From: Streptomyces olivochromogenes
GTDB taxonomy: Bacteria > Actinomycetota > Actinomycetes > Streptomycetales > Streptomycetaceae
Direction: 5' to 3'
DNA length: 64,000 bases
Assembly (NCBI RefSeq): GCF_001514115.1
Contig: NZ_KQ948458.1
Coordinates: 166,497-230,496 of the forward strand
Shown: one piece after another, positions 15,922 through 25,215 of the stretch
Layout of the letters: each line of letters begins with the position of its first letter
How positions within the stretch are numbered: position 1 is the stretch's first letter
Made by a program: the position numbers and the translations under genes
The notes under the pieces: model-generated
What the model saw: only the letters and a program-made list of their open reading frames with translations
What the model was told of the DNA's origin: nothing
Databases searched by the model: none

Positions 15922-16275
15922 CTGTATGGTTGAGCGGGGTACAGTTGGGGAACCCACGCCACTTTGCATGCCGGGCGCATATGAGATCGCGCCCGAAGTC
16001 CGGCAAGAAGTAGCCAAAGTATCCCGCACTTTTGAGCCTTATACGGCTTTTATGGGGCCCGACTTGCCCTGAATCTTTGCGAATTCTCCCTATATTCCCG
16101 ATCAGTCGTGCCCGGAATTCTCGTCCGATTGACCTGTTGCAGACGGCAGTTGGACAGATACATTCAGCCGCGGTCGACGCGTTCCGGCGCACACCCCCAA
16201 CCGTTGGGGGGTGAGGTCTGACCCGGGTCCGCGAAGTGCGGTCCTGTGCAAGGGCCAGTAATAGGGGAGTTAGGC
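15922..16275 (+). other. Long non-coding leader and promoter region of the cold-shock gene
   Basis: There are 354 bases without a convincing ORF, and the first part is unusually A+T-rich for the window. A possible promoter is TTGCAG (16137-16142), 16 bp, TACATT (16159-16164). A hairpin CCCCCAA-CCG-TTGGGGG (16194-16210) would lie in the leader, in keeping with the structured 5' leaders of csp mRNAs. The promoter call is weak. Confidence 0.45.
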
Positions 16276-16482
16276 ATGGCTCAGGGCACCGTCAAGTGGT
16301 TCAACGCGGAGAAGGGGTACGGCTTCATCGCGGTCGACGGTGGTGCGGATGTATTCGTCCACTACAGCGCGATTCAGATGGACGGCTACCGCACCCTGGA
16401 AGAGGGTCAGCGGGTCGATTTCGAGATCTCGCAGGGCCAGAAAGGGCCGCAGGCGGACATGGTCCGACTCGCGGCCGGCTGA
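16276..16482 (+). CDS. Cold-shock protein, CspA family
   Basis: The 68-aa single cold-shock domain carries RNP1 KGYGFIAV and RNP2 VFVHYSAI, with the usual GTVKWFN start. It binds single-stranded RNA/DNA and melts mRNA structure. The start ATG at 16276 has GGGAG 7 nt ahead. In S. coelicolor a scoF-type gene lies directly before groEL2, as here. A terminator at 16512-16547 separates it from groEL2. Confidence 0.95.
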   Translation: MAQGTVKWFNAEKGYGFIAVDGGADVFVHYSAIQMDGYRTLEEGQRVDFEISQGQKGPQADMVRLAAG

Positions 16483-16511
16483 AGCACGCGCCGACTGACT
16501 GTTCGACGTGA

Positions 16512-16547
16512 CGAAGGGCTCGTATCCCATGGGGTACGAGCCCTTCG
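16512..16547. terminator. Hairpin terminator after the cold-shock gene
   Basis: Thirteen-bp arms CGAAGGGCTCGTA and TACGAGCCCTTCG with a 10-nt loop, 30 bp past the csp stop codon. Confidence 0.88.
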
Positions 16548-16648
16548 GTCTGTCCGTGCACGGTCATGGCACCGCCGTGGGACCGCTCGCGCACCGGCGC
16601 GACGCGCGGGTTGCACGCCCCTTCTCACCTGCGGATCAAGGGAAGGCG

Positions 16649-16675
16649 CTTGCACTCGGCAGGGGCGAGTGCTAA
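16649..16675. promoter_or_regulatory. CIRCE operator 1 (HrcA) and probable groEL2 promoter
   Basis: CTTGCACTC, 9 nt, GAGTGCTAA: the CIRCE arrangement with two changes in the left arm. TTGCAC (16650-16655) reads as a -35 hexamer and TAATCA (16673-16678) as a -10 at 17 bp, so the operator would overlap the promoter. HrcA repression at normal temperature is inferred. Confidence 0.88.
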
Positions 16676-16684
16676 TCATTGGCG

Positions 16685-16711
16685 TTAGCACTCTGAAGGT
16701 GAGAGTGATAA
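16685..16711. promoter_or_regulatory. CIRCE operator 2 (HrcA)
   Basis: TTAGCACTC, 9 nt, GAGTGATAA: a perfect left arm and one mismatch in the right. It lies 9 bp after operator 1, over the expected transcription start, so two HrcA dimers could bind side by side. Confidence 0.92.
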
Positions 16712-16837
16712 CGAAGGACCGGGTCGGTGAGGCCCGCAGGCCAGGTGGTGCAAGGAACCACGGGGCAGGCAGGCCGTCCGTCGCGGGCGCCAGCGCGGTC
16801 CGGAGCAATCCACCCCAGTCCGGGAGGACCACTTCAC

Positions 16838-18460
<1,623 letters not shown>

Positions 18461-18484
18461 TCCTTCCGAGGATCGGTTTTCCTG

Positions 18485-18526
18485 CCGAGGGCGGTACTCC
18501 CTGGAAACAGGGGGTGCCGCCCTCGG
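18485..18526. terminator. Hairpin terminator after groEL2
   Basis: CCGAGGGCGGTACTCCC pairs with GGGGGTGCCGCCCTCGG around an 8-nt A-rich loop, 24 bp past the stop. Strong G+C stem, near-perfect. Confidence 0.88.
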
Positions 18527-18650
18527 GCGTGTCCGGGGTCACAGGGCGAGGTGCCGGGCGGCCGGAATGACATGAACGGCCGGAGAGTTGTGGTTGACGC
18601 ACCATCGATGCATACGCACATACCATCCGGTACTCGAGGAGCCCCCACAC

Positions 18651-19775
18651 GTGTCTACGACTGCCCCCGCCTCCCGCGCGGCCGAGATCCTGTCCCGCCC
18701 TGTCTCGCTGAACGGCCTGACCGTCCCGAACCGGATCGCGATGGCACCGATGACCCGGCAGTTCTCCCCGGGCGGCGTCCCCGGTGAGGACGTGGCCGAG
18801 TACTACGCCCGCCGCGCCGCCGCGGGCGTGGGCCTCATCGTCACCGAGGGCACGTACGTCGGCCACGACTCGGCGGGCGAGAGCGACCGCGTCCCGCGCT
18901 TCCACGGCACGGAGCAGCTCGCGGGCTGGACGAAGGTCGCCGACGCGGTGCACGCGGCGGGCGGCACGATCGTTCCGCAGCTGTGGCACATCGGCATGGT
19001 GCGCAAGGCGGGGAAGCCGCCGTACGCCGACGCCCCCGCGGTCGGCCCCTCCGGCATCCGTCTCGACGGCACCGAGGGCACCGGCAAGGCCATGACCCAG
19101 GCCGACCTGGACGAGGTCATCGCAGCGTTCGCCGAGGCCGCCGCCACCGCCGAGCGGATCGGCTTCGACGGCGTCGAACTGCACGGCGCGCACGGCTATC
19201 TGCTCGACCAGTTCCTGTGGGCGGGCACCAACCGGCGTACGGACGCGTACGGCGGTGACCCCGTCGCCCGGACGAAGTTCGCGGCGGAGATCGTCGCCGC
19301 GGTCCGTGACTCGGTCTCGGCCGACTTCCCCGTCCTCTTCCGCTACTCGCAGTGGAAGTCGGACAACTACGACGCCCGGCTCGCCGAGACCCCGGAGGAG
19401 CTGGAGGCCATCCTGACCCCGCTCGCCGCCGCCGGCGTCGACGCCTTCCACGCCTCCACCCGCCGCTACTGGCTCCCCGAGTTCGACGGCTCCGACCTGA
19501 ACCTCGCGGGCTGGACCAAGAAGCTCACGGGCAAGCCCACCATCACCGTCGGCTCGGTCGGCCTCGACGGCGACTTCATCAAGGCCTTCATGGGCGAGAG
19601 CTCCCAGGTGGCCTCCCTCGACAACCTCCTCGACCGCCTGGAGCGCGACGAGTTCGACCTCGTCGCCGTGGGCCGCGCCCTCCTCCAGGACCCGGAGTGG
19701 GCGGCGAAGGTACTGGACGGACGGCTCGAGGAGCTGGGGTCGTACGACCCGAAGGCGCTGAGCACGCTCAGCTGA
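18651..19775 (+). CDS. NADH:flavin oxidoreductase/Old Yellow Enzyme
   Basis: The 374-aa FMN-dependent TIM barrel reduces activated C=C bonds, as in enones and nitroesters, with NAD(P)H. Visible features: LSRPVSLNGLTVPNRIAMAPMTRQF, AAAGVGLIVTEGTYVG, QLWHIGMVRK, FDGVELHGAHGYLLDQFLW (substrate-binding His-Gly-Ala-His) and VGRALLQDPEW. The GTG start follows GAGGAG by about 9 nt; upstream starts lack a ribosome site. It stands alone between two terminators. Physiological substrate unknown. Confidence 0.92.
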   Translation: MSTTAPASRAAEILSRPVSLNGLTVPNRIAMAPMTRQFSPGGVPGEDVAEYYARRAAAGVGLIVTEGTYVGHDSAGESDRVPRFHGTEQLAGWTKVADAVHAAGGTIVPQLWHIGMVRKAGKPPYADAPAVGPSGIRLDGTEGTGKAMTQADLDEVIAAFAEAAATAERIGFDGVELHGAHGYLLDQFLWAGTNRRTDAYGGDPVARTKFAAEIVAAVRDSVSADFPVLFRYSQWKSDNYDARLAETPEELEAILTPLAAAGVDAFHASTRRYWLPEFDGSDLNLAGWTKKLTGKPTITVGSVGLDGDFIKAFMGESSQVASLDNLLDRLERDEFDLVAVGRALLQDPEWAAKVLDGRLEELGSYDPKALSTLS

Positions 19776-19865
19776 ACCTCGGCCCGACCGGGCGGGACCT
19801 GACCGCATCCGGCCCCAGCTTGACCGGATCGGACCGGACGTGACCCGACCTGTCCGAAAACGCAT

Positions 19866-19907
19866 CCAGGCGATCACCCTTCCCATCCCAGGGGGGTGAT
19901 CGCCTGG
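19866..19907. terminator. Hairpin terminator after the flavin oxidoreductase
   Basis: Fourteen-bp arms CCAGGCGATCACCC and GGGTGATCGCCTGG, followed by CTGTTT. The 70 bases before it carry loose repeats of GACCGGA-type words with no evident function. Confidence 0.88.
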
Positions 19908-19971
19908 CTGTTTCGTAGCACGCTGTTCCCACAAGGACCCGTTCCGTTCCACCTGTCTCCGGGGAGCCGTC

Positions 19972-21549
19972 GTGACGTCAGCAGGAGCGAGCGTGGTGCG
20001 TACCCACGCCGGTGCGGTGCGTGGTCGCCGGGAGGACGGGCTGGTGGTCTTCCGGGGCATTCCCTTCGCCGAACCGCCGGTGGGGGACGCGCGGTTCGCC
20101 GCCCCGCGTCCGGTGACCGCCTGGGACGGCACCCGCGACGCCTTCGCCTTCGGGCCGCCGCCCCCGCAGGAGTCGGGATTCCAGGGCCGTACCGGGGTGA
20201 TCGACGCCCCCATGGGCGACGACTGGCTGACCGTGAACGTCTGGACGCCCGACCCGGACCCGGCCGCCCGCCGTCCGGTGATGGTCTGGATCTACGGCGG
20301 CGCCTACAAGCTCGGCCACTCCGGCAGCCCCGGATACGACGCCCGCCGCATCGCCCGCGACGGCGACCTGGTCGTCGTCACCCTCAACTACCGCCTCGGC
20401 GTGGAGGGTTTCGCCCGGATCGACGGAGCCCCCGCCAACCGGGGCCTGCTCGACCAGGTCGCGGCCCTGGAATGGGTACGGGAGAACATCACGGCCTTCG
20501 GCGGCGACCCCGGCCGGGTCACCGTCTTCGGCGAGTCCGCGGGCGCCGGGTCCGTCGCCTCGCTGCTGGCCATGCCCAGCGCGGCCGGGCTGTTCGGTCG
20601 GGCGATCGCGCAGAGCGTGCCCGGCCCCTTCTTCTCCGACGACCTCGCCCGCGACATCGCCGCCGCCATCGCCGCCGAGGCGGGCCTGCGCCCGACGGCC
20701 GCCGACCTGTCCTCGGTGGATCCCCGCCGACTGACCGCCGTGGGCGAGGCGTTGGGGCCCAAGATGCGGGAGTTCGAGGACAGGTGGGGCATGGTCGCCC
20801 ACACGCTGACCGCCTTCTCGCCCGTCGTCGACGGAGAGGTACTGCCGGCCGCCCCCTGGCAGGCGCTGGCGGCAGGCTCGGCACGGGACGTGGAACTGAT
20901 CGTCGGGCACACACGGAACGAGTACCGGCTGTTCGCCGCGCTGGGCGGCCAACGCGGAACGATCACGGACGAGCAGGCGACGGCGGCTCTCCGCATTTTC
21001 GGACCGGGACCGGGACCGGGACCGGGACTGGAGATGGGGCTGGGTCCGGGGTCGGGCTCCGGGGCTGACGGCGAGCGGGCCTACCGCGCCGCCTTTCCCG
21101 ACGCCTCTCCCGAGGAGCTCTACGAGTGGGTGCACTCCGACGCGGTGTTCCGTATGCCCTCGTTGCGCCTGGCCGAGGCGCAGATCGCGGGCGGTGGCCG
21201 CGCGCACGTCTACGAGCTGGCCTGGTCCGCGCCCGCCTACGGAGGCGCGCTGGGTGCCTGCCACGGCCTCGACATACCGCTGCTGTTCGGAACCTTCGCC
21301 GCCGACCTCGGCCTGATGCTGTTCGCCGGGGTGGGGTCGTCACCGGAGGCCGAGGCCGTGTCGTCCCGCTTCCGCACGGCCTGGACGGCGTTCGCCACGA
21401 CCGGAGACCCGGGCTGGCCCGCGTACGACACCGAGCGGCGGCCGACCCAGGTCTTCGACACGGAGTCGGTCGTCACCGCGTATCCGCACGAGACCTCGCG
21501 CCGGCTCTGGGAGCACCATGACTTCGGGGCGTTGCCGTTGATGGGCTGA
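19972..21549 (+). CDS. Type-B carboxylesterase/para-nitrobenzyl esterase
   Basis: The 525-aa alpha/beta hydrolase has the cholinesterase-type signatures FRGIPFAEPPVGDARFAAP, NVWTPDPD, the oxyanion loop VWIYGGAYKLG, and the nucleophile elbow FGESAGAGS (Ser189). The catalytic Glu and His are expected in the C-terminal half (GACHGLDIPLLFG carries the His). There is no signal peptide, so it is cytoplasmic. A low-complexity run of Gly-Pro (about 343-362), encoded by a GGACCG hexamer repeat, interrupts the C-terminal half and is likely a variable loop. GTG start with GGGGAG ahead. Confidence 0.9.
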   Translation: MTSAGASVVRTHAGAVRGRREDGLVVFRGIPFAEPPVGDARFAAPRPVTAWDGTRDAFAFGPPPPQESGFQGRTGVIDAPMGDDWLTVNVWTPDPDPAARRPVMVWIYGGAYKLGHSGSPGYDARRIARDGDLVVVTLNYRLGVEGFARIDGAPANRGLLDQVAALEWVRENITAFGGDPGRVTVFGESAGAGSVASLLAMPSAAGLFGRAIAQSVPGPFFSDDLARDIAAAIAAEAGLRPTAADLSSVDPRRLTAVGEALGPKMREFEDRWGMVAHTLTAFSPVVDGEVLPAAPWQALAAGSARDVELIVGHTRNEYRLFAALGGQRGTITDEQATAALRIFGPGPGPGPGLEMGLGPGSGSGADGERAYRAAFPDASPEELYEWVHSDAVFRMPSLRLAEAQIAGGGRAHVYELAWSAPAYGGALGACHGLDIPLLFGTFAADLGLMLFAGVGSSPEAEAVSSRFRTAWTAFATTGDPGWPAYDTERRPTQVFDTESVVTAYPHETSRRLWEHHDFGALPLMG

Positions 21550-21639
21550 GGGCGGTGGCCGTGTCGATCAGATGGGTGATCGTCGTCGCCGCGGAGGCGA
21601 TCGTGGAGCGCTCGCCGGGGTGGTCGCCGGTGCGCGGCC

Positions 21640-22060
21640 GACCGGCGACGCCGCCGACGTGGTGAACAGGTCGAGGAGGGCCACCTCGTATGCCGCCGCC
21701 CGGCCGGGATCGGCACCGAGACACCTACCGGTGCCGCGCACGGCGGCCATCGTGTTCCGTACCGCCTCGTGCACCTCGTGCGCCCCGCTGTAGGGCACGG
21801 TGGCGGCCGCCGTGCCGACGACCTGGGTGGGGGCGAGGATCGCGCCGTCCAGGTAGCGGATGCCGTGCGCGGTGGCCCAGCCGGCCATCGAGCGGGCTCG
21901 TGCCGGCTCCCCGCTGGTGAGGTCGGTGAGCGGGCGCCCCTCCCAGCGCGCCGGCGCGACCGGCTCCAGCACCGCCCGTACGGCGTCGTAGTCCCGCAGG
22001 CAGGAGACGACCAGACCGCCGCGCGTGACATCCTCGACTCCCTCGTCGGCCGCCCTCTCC
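21640..22060 (-). pseudogene. Imine-reductase-like (NAD(P)-binding 6PGDH-fold) remnant
   Basis: The minus strand encodes LVVSCLRDYDAVRAVLEPVAPARWEGRPLTDLTSGEPARARSMAGWATAHGIRYLDGAILAPTQVVGTAAATVPYSG and on to YEVALLDLFTTSAAS. This is the middle of an imine reductase (LVNLTSGTP and YLDGAIMA are family hallmarks). The N-terminal Rossmann GxGxMG and the whole C-terminal helical dimerisation domain with the active site are absent, and the frame ends in unrelated Arg/Pro-rich sequence. It cannot encode a working enzyme. It lies between the esterase and the ECF sigma gene. Confidence 0.75.
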
Positions 22061-22123
22061 GGAAAGACCTCCGGCGCGTGTAAGGAAATGCCGGGCTCAT
22101 GACATCTACAGGGTGTGGAGAAC

Positions 22124-22639
22124 ATGAAGACCGCGACCGACCGTGAACGCGCCGCACGGTTCACGGCCTTGTATGTCCGCGACCACCCGCGTGTGTCCGC
22201 TTTCGTGCACCGGCGGGTGGGTGACCGCGATGCGGCGGAGGAGCTGACGGCCGAGGTCTTCCGGATCGCTTGGGAGCGCGCGCTCGGGGGCACGGAGGCG
22301 ACCACCGGCTGGCTGTTCGTCACCGCGCGCAATCTGCTGAGCAATCACTACCGCGCAGCGACCCGGCTGACCGAGCTGCACCGGCGCATCACCGACGAAC
22401 TGGACCGTGCGCCGGCGTCCGCGGAGGACTCCGTGGTGCTCGAAACCCTCGAACGGCTTCCCGAACGACACCGGGACGTCCTGCTGTTGCGCTACTGGGA
22501 CGGCCTCAGCACGGCCGAGACCGCCGAGGTCCTCGGATGCAGTGGTCCAGCGGTCTGGGTCCGGCTGCACCGCGCCCGCGAAGCCTTCCGCGACGGTTAC
22601 GCCTCACCCGCGTCCCTCTCATCCGAGGAGTCGGCATGA
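22124..22639 (+). CDS. ECF-type RNA polymerase sigma factor
   Basis: The 171-aa protein (from ATG 22124; GTG 22115 also possible) has region 2 (FTALYVRDHPRVSAFVHRRVGDRDAAEELTAEVFRIAWERA, with the TAEVF -10 recognition helix) and region 4 (RLPERHRDVLLLRYWDGLSTAETAEVLGCSGPAVWVRLHRAREAFR). There is no C-terminal extension. Its stop overlaps the next start by 4 bp (ATGA), the classic sigma/anti-sigma arrangement. The target promoter is unknown; self-activation is usual. Confidence 0.93.
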   Translation: MKTATDRERAARFTALYVRDHPRVSAFVHRRVGDRDAAEELTAEVFRIAWERALGGTEATTGWLFVTARNLLSNHYRAATRLTELHRRITDELDRAPASAEDSVVLETLERLPERHRDVLLLRYWDGLSTAETAEVLGCSGPAVWVRLHRAREAFRDGYASPASLSSEESA

Positions 22640-23340
22640 TCAACGTGAAATCCCTTGTCCAGCACGTCAATCCGGTGCCGGATCCGCCCACGAACGGCAT
22701 GTCGGCGCGTGCGCGGGACGAACTCGCGGAACTGATCGGGTCCGACTTGATCGGGTCCGAACTGATCGGGTCCGACCTGGTCGGGGCCGTCGGGACGAAG
22801 CGGCGGGGACCGGCCCGGAGGCCGTCCCGCCGGGGGGTCCTCGTGGCGGCCGTCGCCTGTACGGTGGCCGCGGTGGTCGCGGGAGTCGCCGTCTTCGCCC
22901 TCGACGACCCGAAGGAGCCCGGCGGGGGCGGCGGGGGCCCGATGGCGGACGAGCCGTACTTCAAGACGACCGCCGAGCTGGAGTCCGCTTCGGTCCTGAT
23001 CGTCCGCGCGCGGCTGGGCGCCGGGCACGAGGAGACGACCGACGGCCTCACCGAGACCGTCGCCACGGCTCAGGTGCTGGCGACGGCCAAGGGCGCGTCC
23101 CCGACGGGCGGCAGGATCGAACTGGCCTACACGACACCCGGATCCGGGCCCGAGACGGCGGACCTCGCCGCCGGGAAGGAGTACGTCCTGCTGCTCGACG
23201 AGCTGGACGGCGGGCGCTTCACCCCGGTCAACACCACCCAGGGCGTGTACGGGGTCGGTGGCGGGCACGCGGTCGCGGGCGCCGACAACGACGTCACCCT
23301 GAGCCCGGGAGTGATCAAGGCCCTGAAGCTGACGCCCTGA
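22636..23340 (+). CDS. Putative anti-sigma factor with extracytoplasmic sensor-like domain
   Basis: The 234-aa protein has a cytoplasmic part (1-67), one membrane segment (about 68-89, RRGVLVAAVACTVAAVVAGVAVFAL) and an external domain of about 130 residues. No zinc-anti-sigma motif (HxxxCxxC) is visible, so the anti-sigma role rests on the 4-bp coupling to the sigma gene and the topology. The cytoplasmic part holds a run of LIGSDLIGSELIGSDLVG encoded by a 15-bp tandem repeat (22732-22785). The external domain (VLIVRARLG, ETVATAQVLATAKGA, GKEYVLLLDELDG, TTQGVYGVGGG) resembles the lipoprotein encoded convergently at 23441-24118. Confidence 0.7.
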   Translation: MINVKSLVQHVNPVPDPPTNGMSARARDELAELIGSDLIGSELIGSDLVGAVGTKRRGPARRPSRRGVLVAAVACTVAAVVAGVAVFALDDPKEPGGGGGGPMADEPYFKTTAELESASVLIVRARLGAGHEETTDGLTETVATAQVLATAKGASPTGGRIELAYTTPGSGPETADLAAGKEYVLLLDELDGGRFTPVNTTQGVYGVGGGHAVAGADNDVTLSPGVIKALKLTP

Positions 23341-23379
23341 CGGAACCGAGGACGGCCGCCGCAAGCGACGACCGCCCCC

Positions 23380-23433
23380 AGTGGAACCAGTGGAACCAGT
23401 GGAACCAGCGGAGCCAGTGGAACCTACGGAACC
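23380..23433 (+). repeat. 9-bp tandem repeat between convergent genes
   Basis: About six units of AGTGGAACC (first three perfect, later ones degenerate) fill the gap between the anti-sigma stop (23340) and the lipoprotein stop (23441). It probably arose by slippage; no terminator-like hairpin is obvious beyond GAAGCTACTTCGCTTC at its right end. Confidence 0.75.
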
Positions 23434-23440
23434 AGCGAAG

Positions 23441-24118
23441 CTACTTCGCTTCGTCGATCGCGTCGGCCTTGGCGGCGAGTTCGTCCACCTTGCCGATGCC
23501 GTCGAACCCGCCGTCGGCCACGGGCGTGACCTCGTCGTCGGAACCGACGGTGTAGAGAGCCTGCTCGGGGTTGAGCAGGTCGTAGGGGTTCGTGTCACCC
23601 TGGTCGGCGAGCATGAGGACGTACTGGGTGTCGTCCTCGGCCAGGGCGGTGGTCTGCTTCTCCTGGAACGTGACCCCGTCCAGCGTGCCGCCGAGCTGCG
23701 ACACCTCGACCGTGTCCCCGACCTTCACGTCGCCGGCGCCGGAGAGCACCTGGGCGACCTTGACCGTGGAGACGGTGACGACCACCGGGTCGGACTCGGC
23801 GGCCTCCTCGGGCGAGAGCCCCGCCTGCGGGTTGGCCACGGGGTCGTCGCCGGTGGGCGCCTCCGGGCTCAGTTCCCGTACCTGGGAACCGACGACGGTG
23901 CCCCGGACGATGACGTCCGACTGCTTCAGCAGTGCGTCGACCGAGTCGTACGACGGGTAGTCGGCCTCGTACGGGACGACCTGCGCCGCGGCACCGGCCT
24001 TGTTCCCGGACTTGTCCCCGGCCTTCCCGCCGGCCGAACCGTCGGCGGAGCAGCCGACGAGGACGACGGCGGCGAGTAGCGCCGTACCGGCTACGAGGAC
24101 GTTCCTGACCGCGGTCAT
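23441..24118 (-). CDS. Lipoprotein with domain resembling the anti-sigma sensor domain
   Basis: The 225-aa protein has a lipoprotein signal (ALLAAVVLVGCSADG, lipidated Cys about residue 23), a Gly/Lys linker, then a domain of about 160 residues. In order it reads SDVIVRGTVVG, VVVTVSTVKVAQVLSGAGDVKVGDTVEVSQLGG, TQYVLMLADQGDTNPY and PEQALYTVGSDDEV. The order and spacing of these blocks parallel VLIVRARLG, ATAQVLATAKG, EYVLLLDELDGGRF and TQGVYGVGGG in the convergent anti-sigma. Its ATG overlaps the stop of the upstream protease gene (ATGA), so the two are co-translated. The specific role is unknown. Confidence 0.8.
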   Translation of the reverse strand: MTAVRNVLVAGTALLAAVVLVGCSADGSAGGKAGDKSGNKAGAAAQVVPYEADYPSYDSVDALLKQSDVIVRGTVVGSQVRELSPEAPTGDDPVANPQAGLSPEEAAESDPVVVTVSTVKVAQVLSGAGDVKVGDTVEVSQLGGTLDGVTFQEKQTTALAEDDTQYVLMLADQGDTNPYDLLNPEQALYTVGSDDEVTPVADGGFDGIGKVDELAAKADAIDEAK

Positions 24119-24663
24119 GAGTAGATCCCCTTCACCTCGGAGACGTCGTACGGCTGCGGCTTCTGCACGGTCGTGCGGTTGCGGCTGTGCTTCATGAGCG
24201 ATGCCTTCGACGTGTTCGGGTTGTCGTCGAGGCTGAGCCCGTGCCCCAGTTCGTGCGTGGCCGTGCTGCGGCACCACTCGGTCATGTGGGTGCCGGAGTC
24301 GCGCTCCAGGGTGCGTGCGTTGACCTTGATTTTGAAGACGCGGTTGATGTGGCGGAAGCCGGACGGTGAGTAAATGCCGTACCAACTCTGGGAATAGCGT
24401 CCCGCCGTGAATTCTGCCTTGGCGCTGGACGTGCGGCCGATGTTCGCCCCGGCGCCCGCGTTGTTCCAGTTCTTCCGTCCCGTGTCGAGGAATCCGACCC
24501 AGGTGTCATTGATGCCGACCGCCTTGACGTTCCAACTGCGCGACGGCATACCGCCGTCGTAGTAGTCGGCATGGGCGGCCGTCGCTCCACCGATGGCGAT
24601 CGCCGTGGTCAGGGCGGTACCGGCGGCCAGTCTGGCTGCGGTTCGGGCGTATTTGATTGTCAA
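24115..24663 (-). CDS. Secreted metzincin-type zinc protease, snapalysin/matrixin-like
   Basis: The 182-aa protein has a signal peptide (KYARTAARLAAGTALTTAIAIGGATAAHA) and the zinc motif HELGHGLSLDD, where HExxHxxxxxD gives two His and a third Asp ligand as in snapalysins. SLMKHSRN downstream supplies the Met-turn expected of metzincins. The Glu in HE is the catalytic base. There is no pro-domain. The likely start is TTG at 24663 with GGGGAAG ahead; upstream ATG/GTG codons lack a site. The stop overlaps the lipoprotein start, suggesting the two products act together. Confidence 0.82.
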   Translation of the reverse strand: MTIKYARTAARLAAGTALTTAIAIGGATAAHADYYDGGMPSRSWNVKAVGINDTWVGFLDTGRKNWNNAGAGANIGRTSSAKAEFTAGRYSQSWYGIYSPSGFRHINRVFKIKVNARTLERDSGTHMTEWCRSTATHELGHGLSLDDNPNTSKASLMKHSRNRTTVQKPQPYDVSEVKGIYS

Positions 24664-25215
24664 AGAGACTTCCCCGTGTCTGTGTTCGCGGGCGGCGGTG
24701 CCCCGCGCATGGTCGTGTGTTCGCGGCCGGAGCATGGGTGATCAGTCCATGTCCCCCGGAAACGGAGACCGTGGGAGAAGTGGCGGATGCGGATTCCGGT
24801 TCTGCATCAAAGAAGGGCCGAGCTTCCCCCGTGTCTCGGCAGGCCACGTAAAGGGATCGTATGTGCGAGTTGAGGGGTGGTCAATGGGGATAATGGGTTC
24901 AACTGGCAATTGTGGTAAGGGAGTTGATAAGGCGACCGCTCTGGTTCGTGGTGCGCCTCGGAGGCGCGGGGCTTGGTGGTCGGTGAACCGCGGGGCGGGC
25001 CTCGGATGGGTGCCAGATCGCGCCAAAATTGCTGACAATTTTGTGAGAGATTGCTTCGGTTTGGAGGCCGGCGCGGCAGGGTGACCGTGGTTGTGGCTGG
25101 TCAGGGCGGTGGCCGGATCCCGGTGCCGTCACCGGAGACACAAAGGAAGGCTTAAGGAACGGCTGTTGTCCTGGGGGCGCGTTGTCCGAACGAGCCGCGA
25201 AGACAGGAGACGGTA
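24664..25215. other. Non-coding divergent region, locally A+T-rich
   Basis: About 550 bases separate the protease (minus) and the Tat hydrolase (plus). Reading frames here lack ribosome sites and protein-like composition. From 24850 to 25060 the A+T content rises well above the window norm. It includes a perfect dyad AAAATTG-CTGA-CAATTTT (25025-25042), a candidate operator or promoter element for either gene. Nothing else is recognised. Confidence 0.55.
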
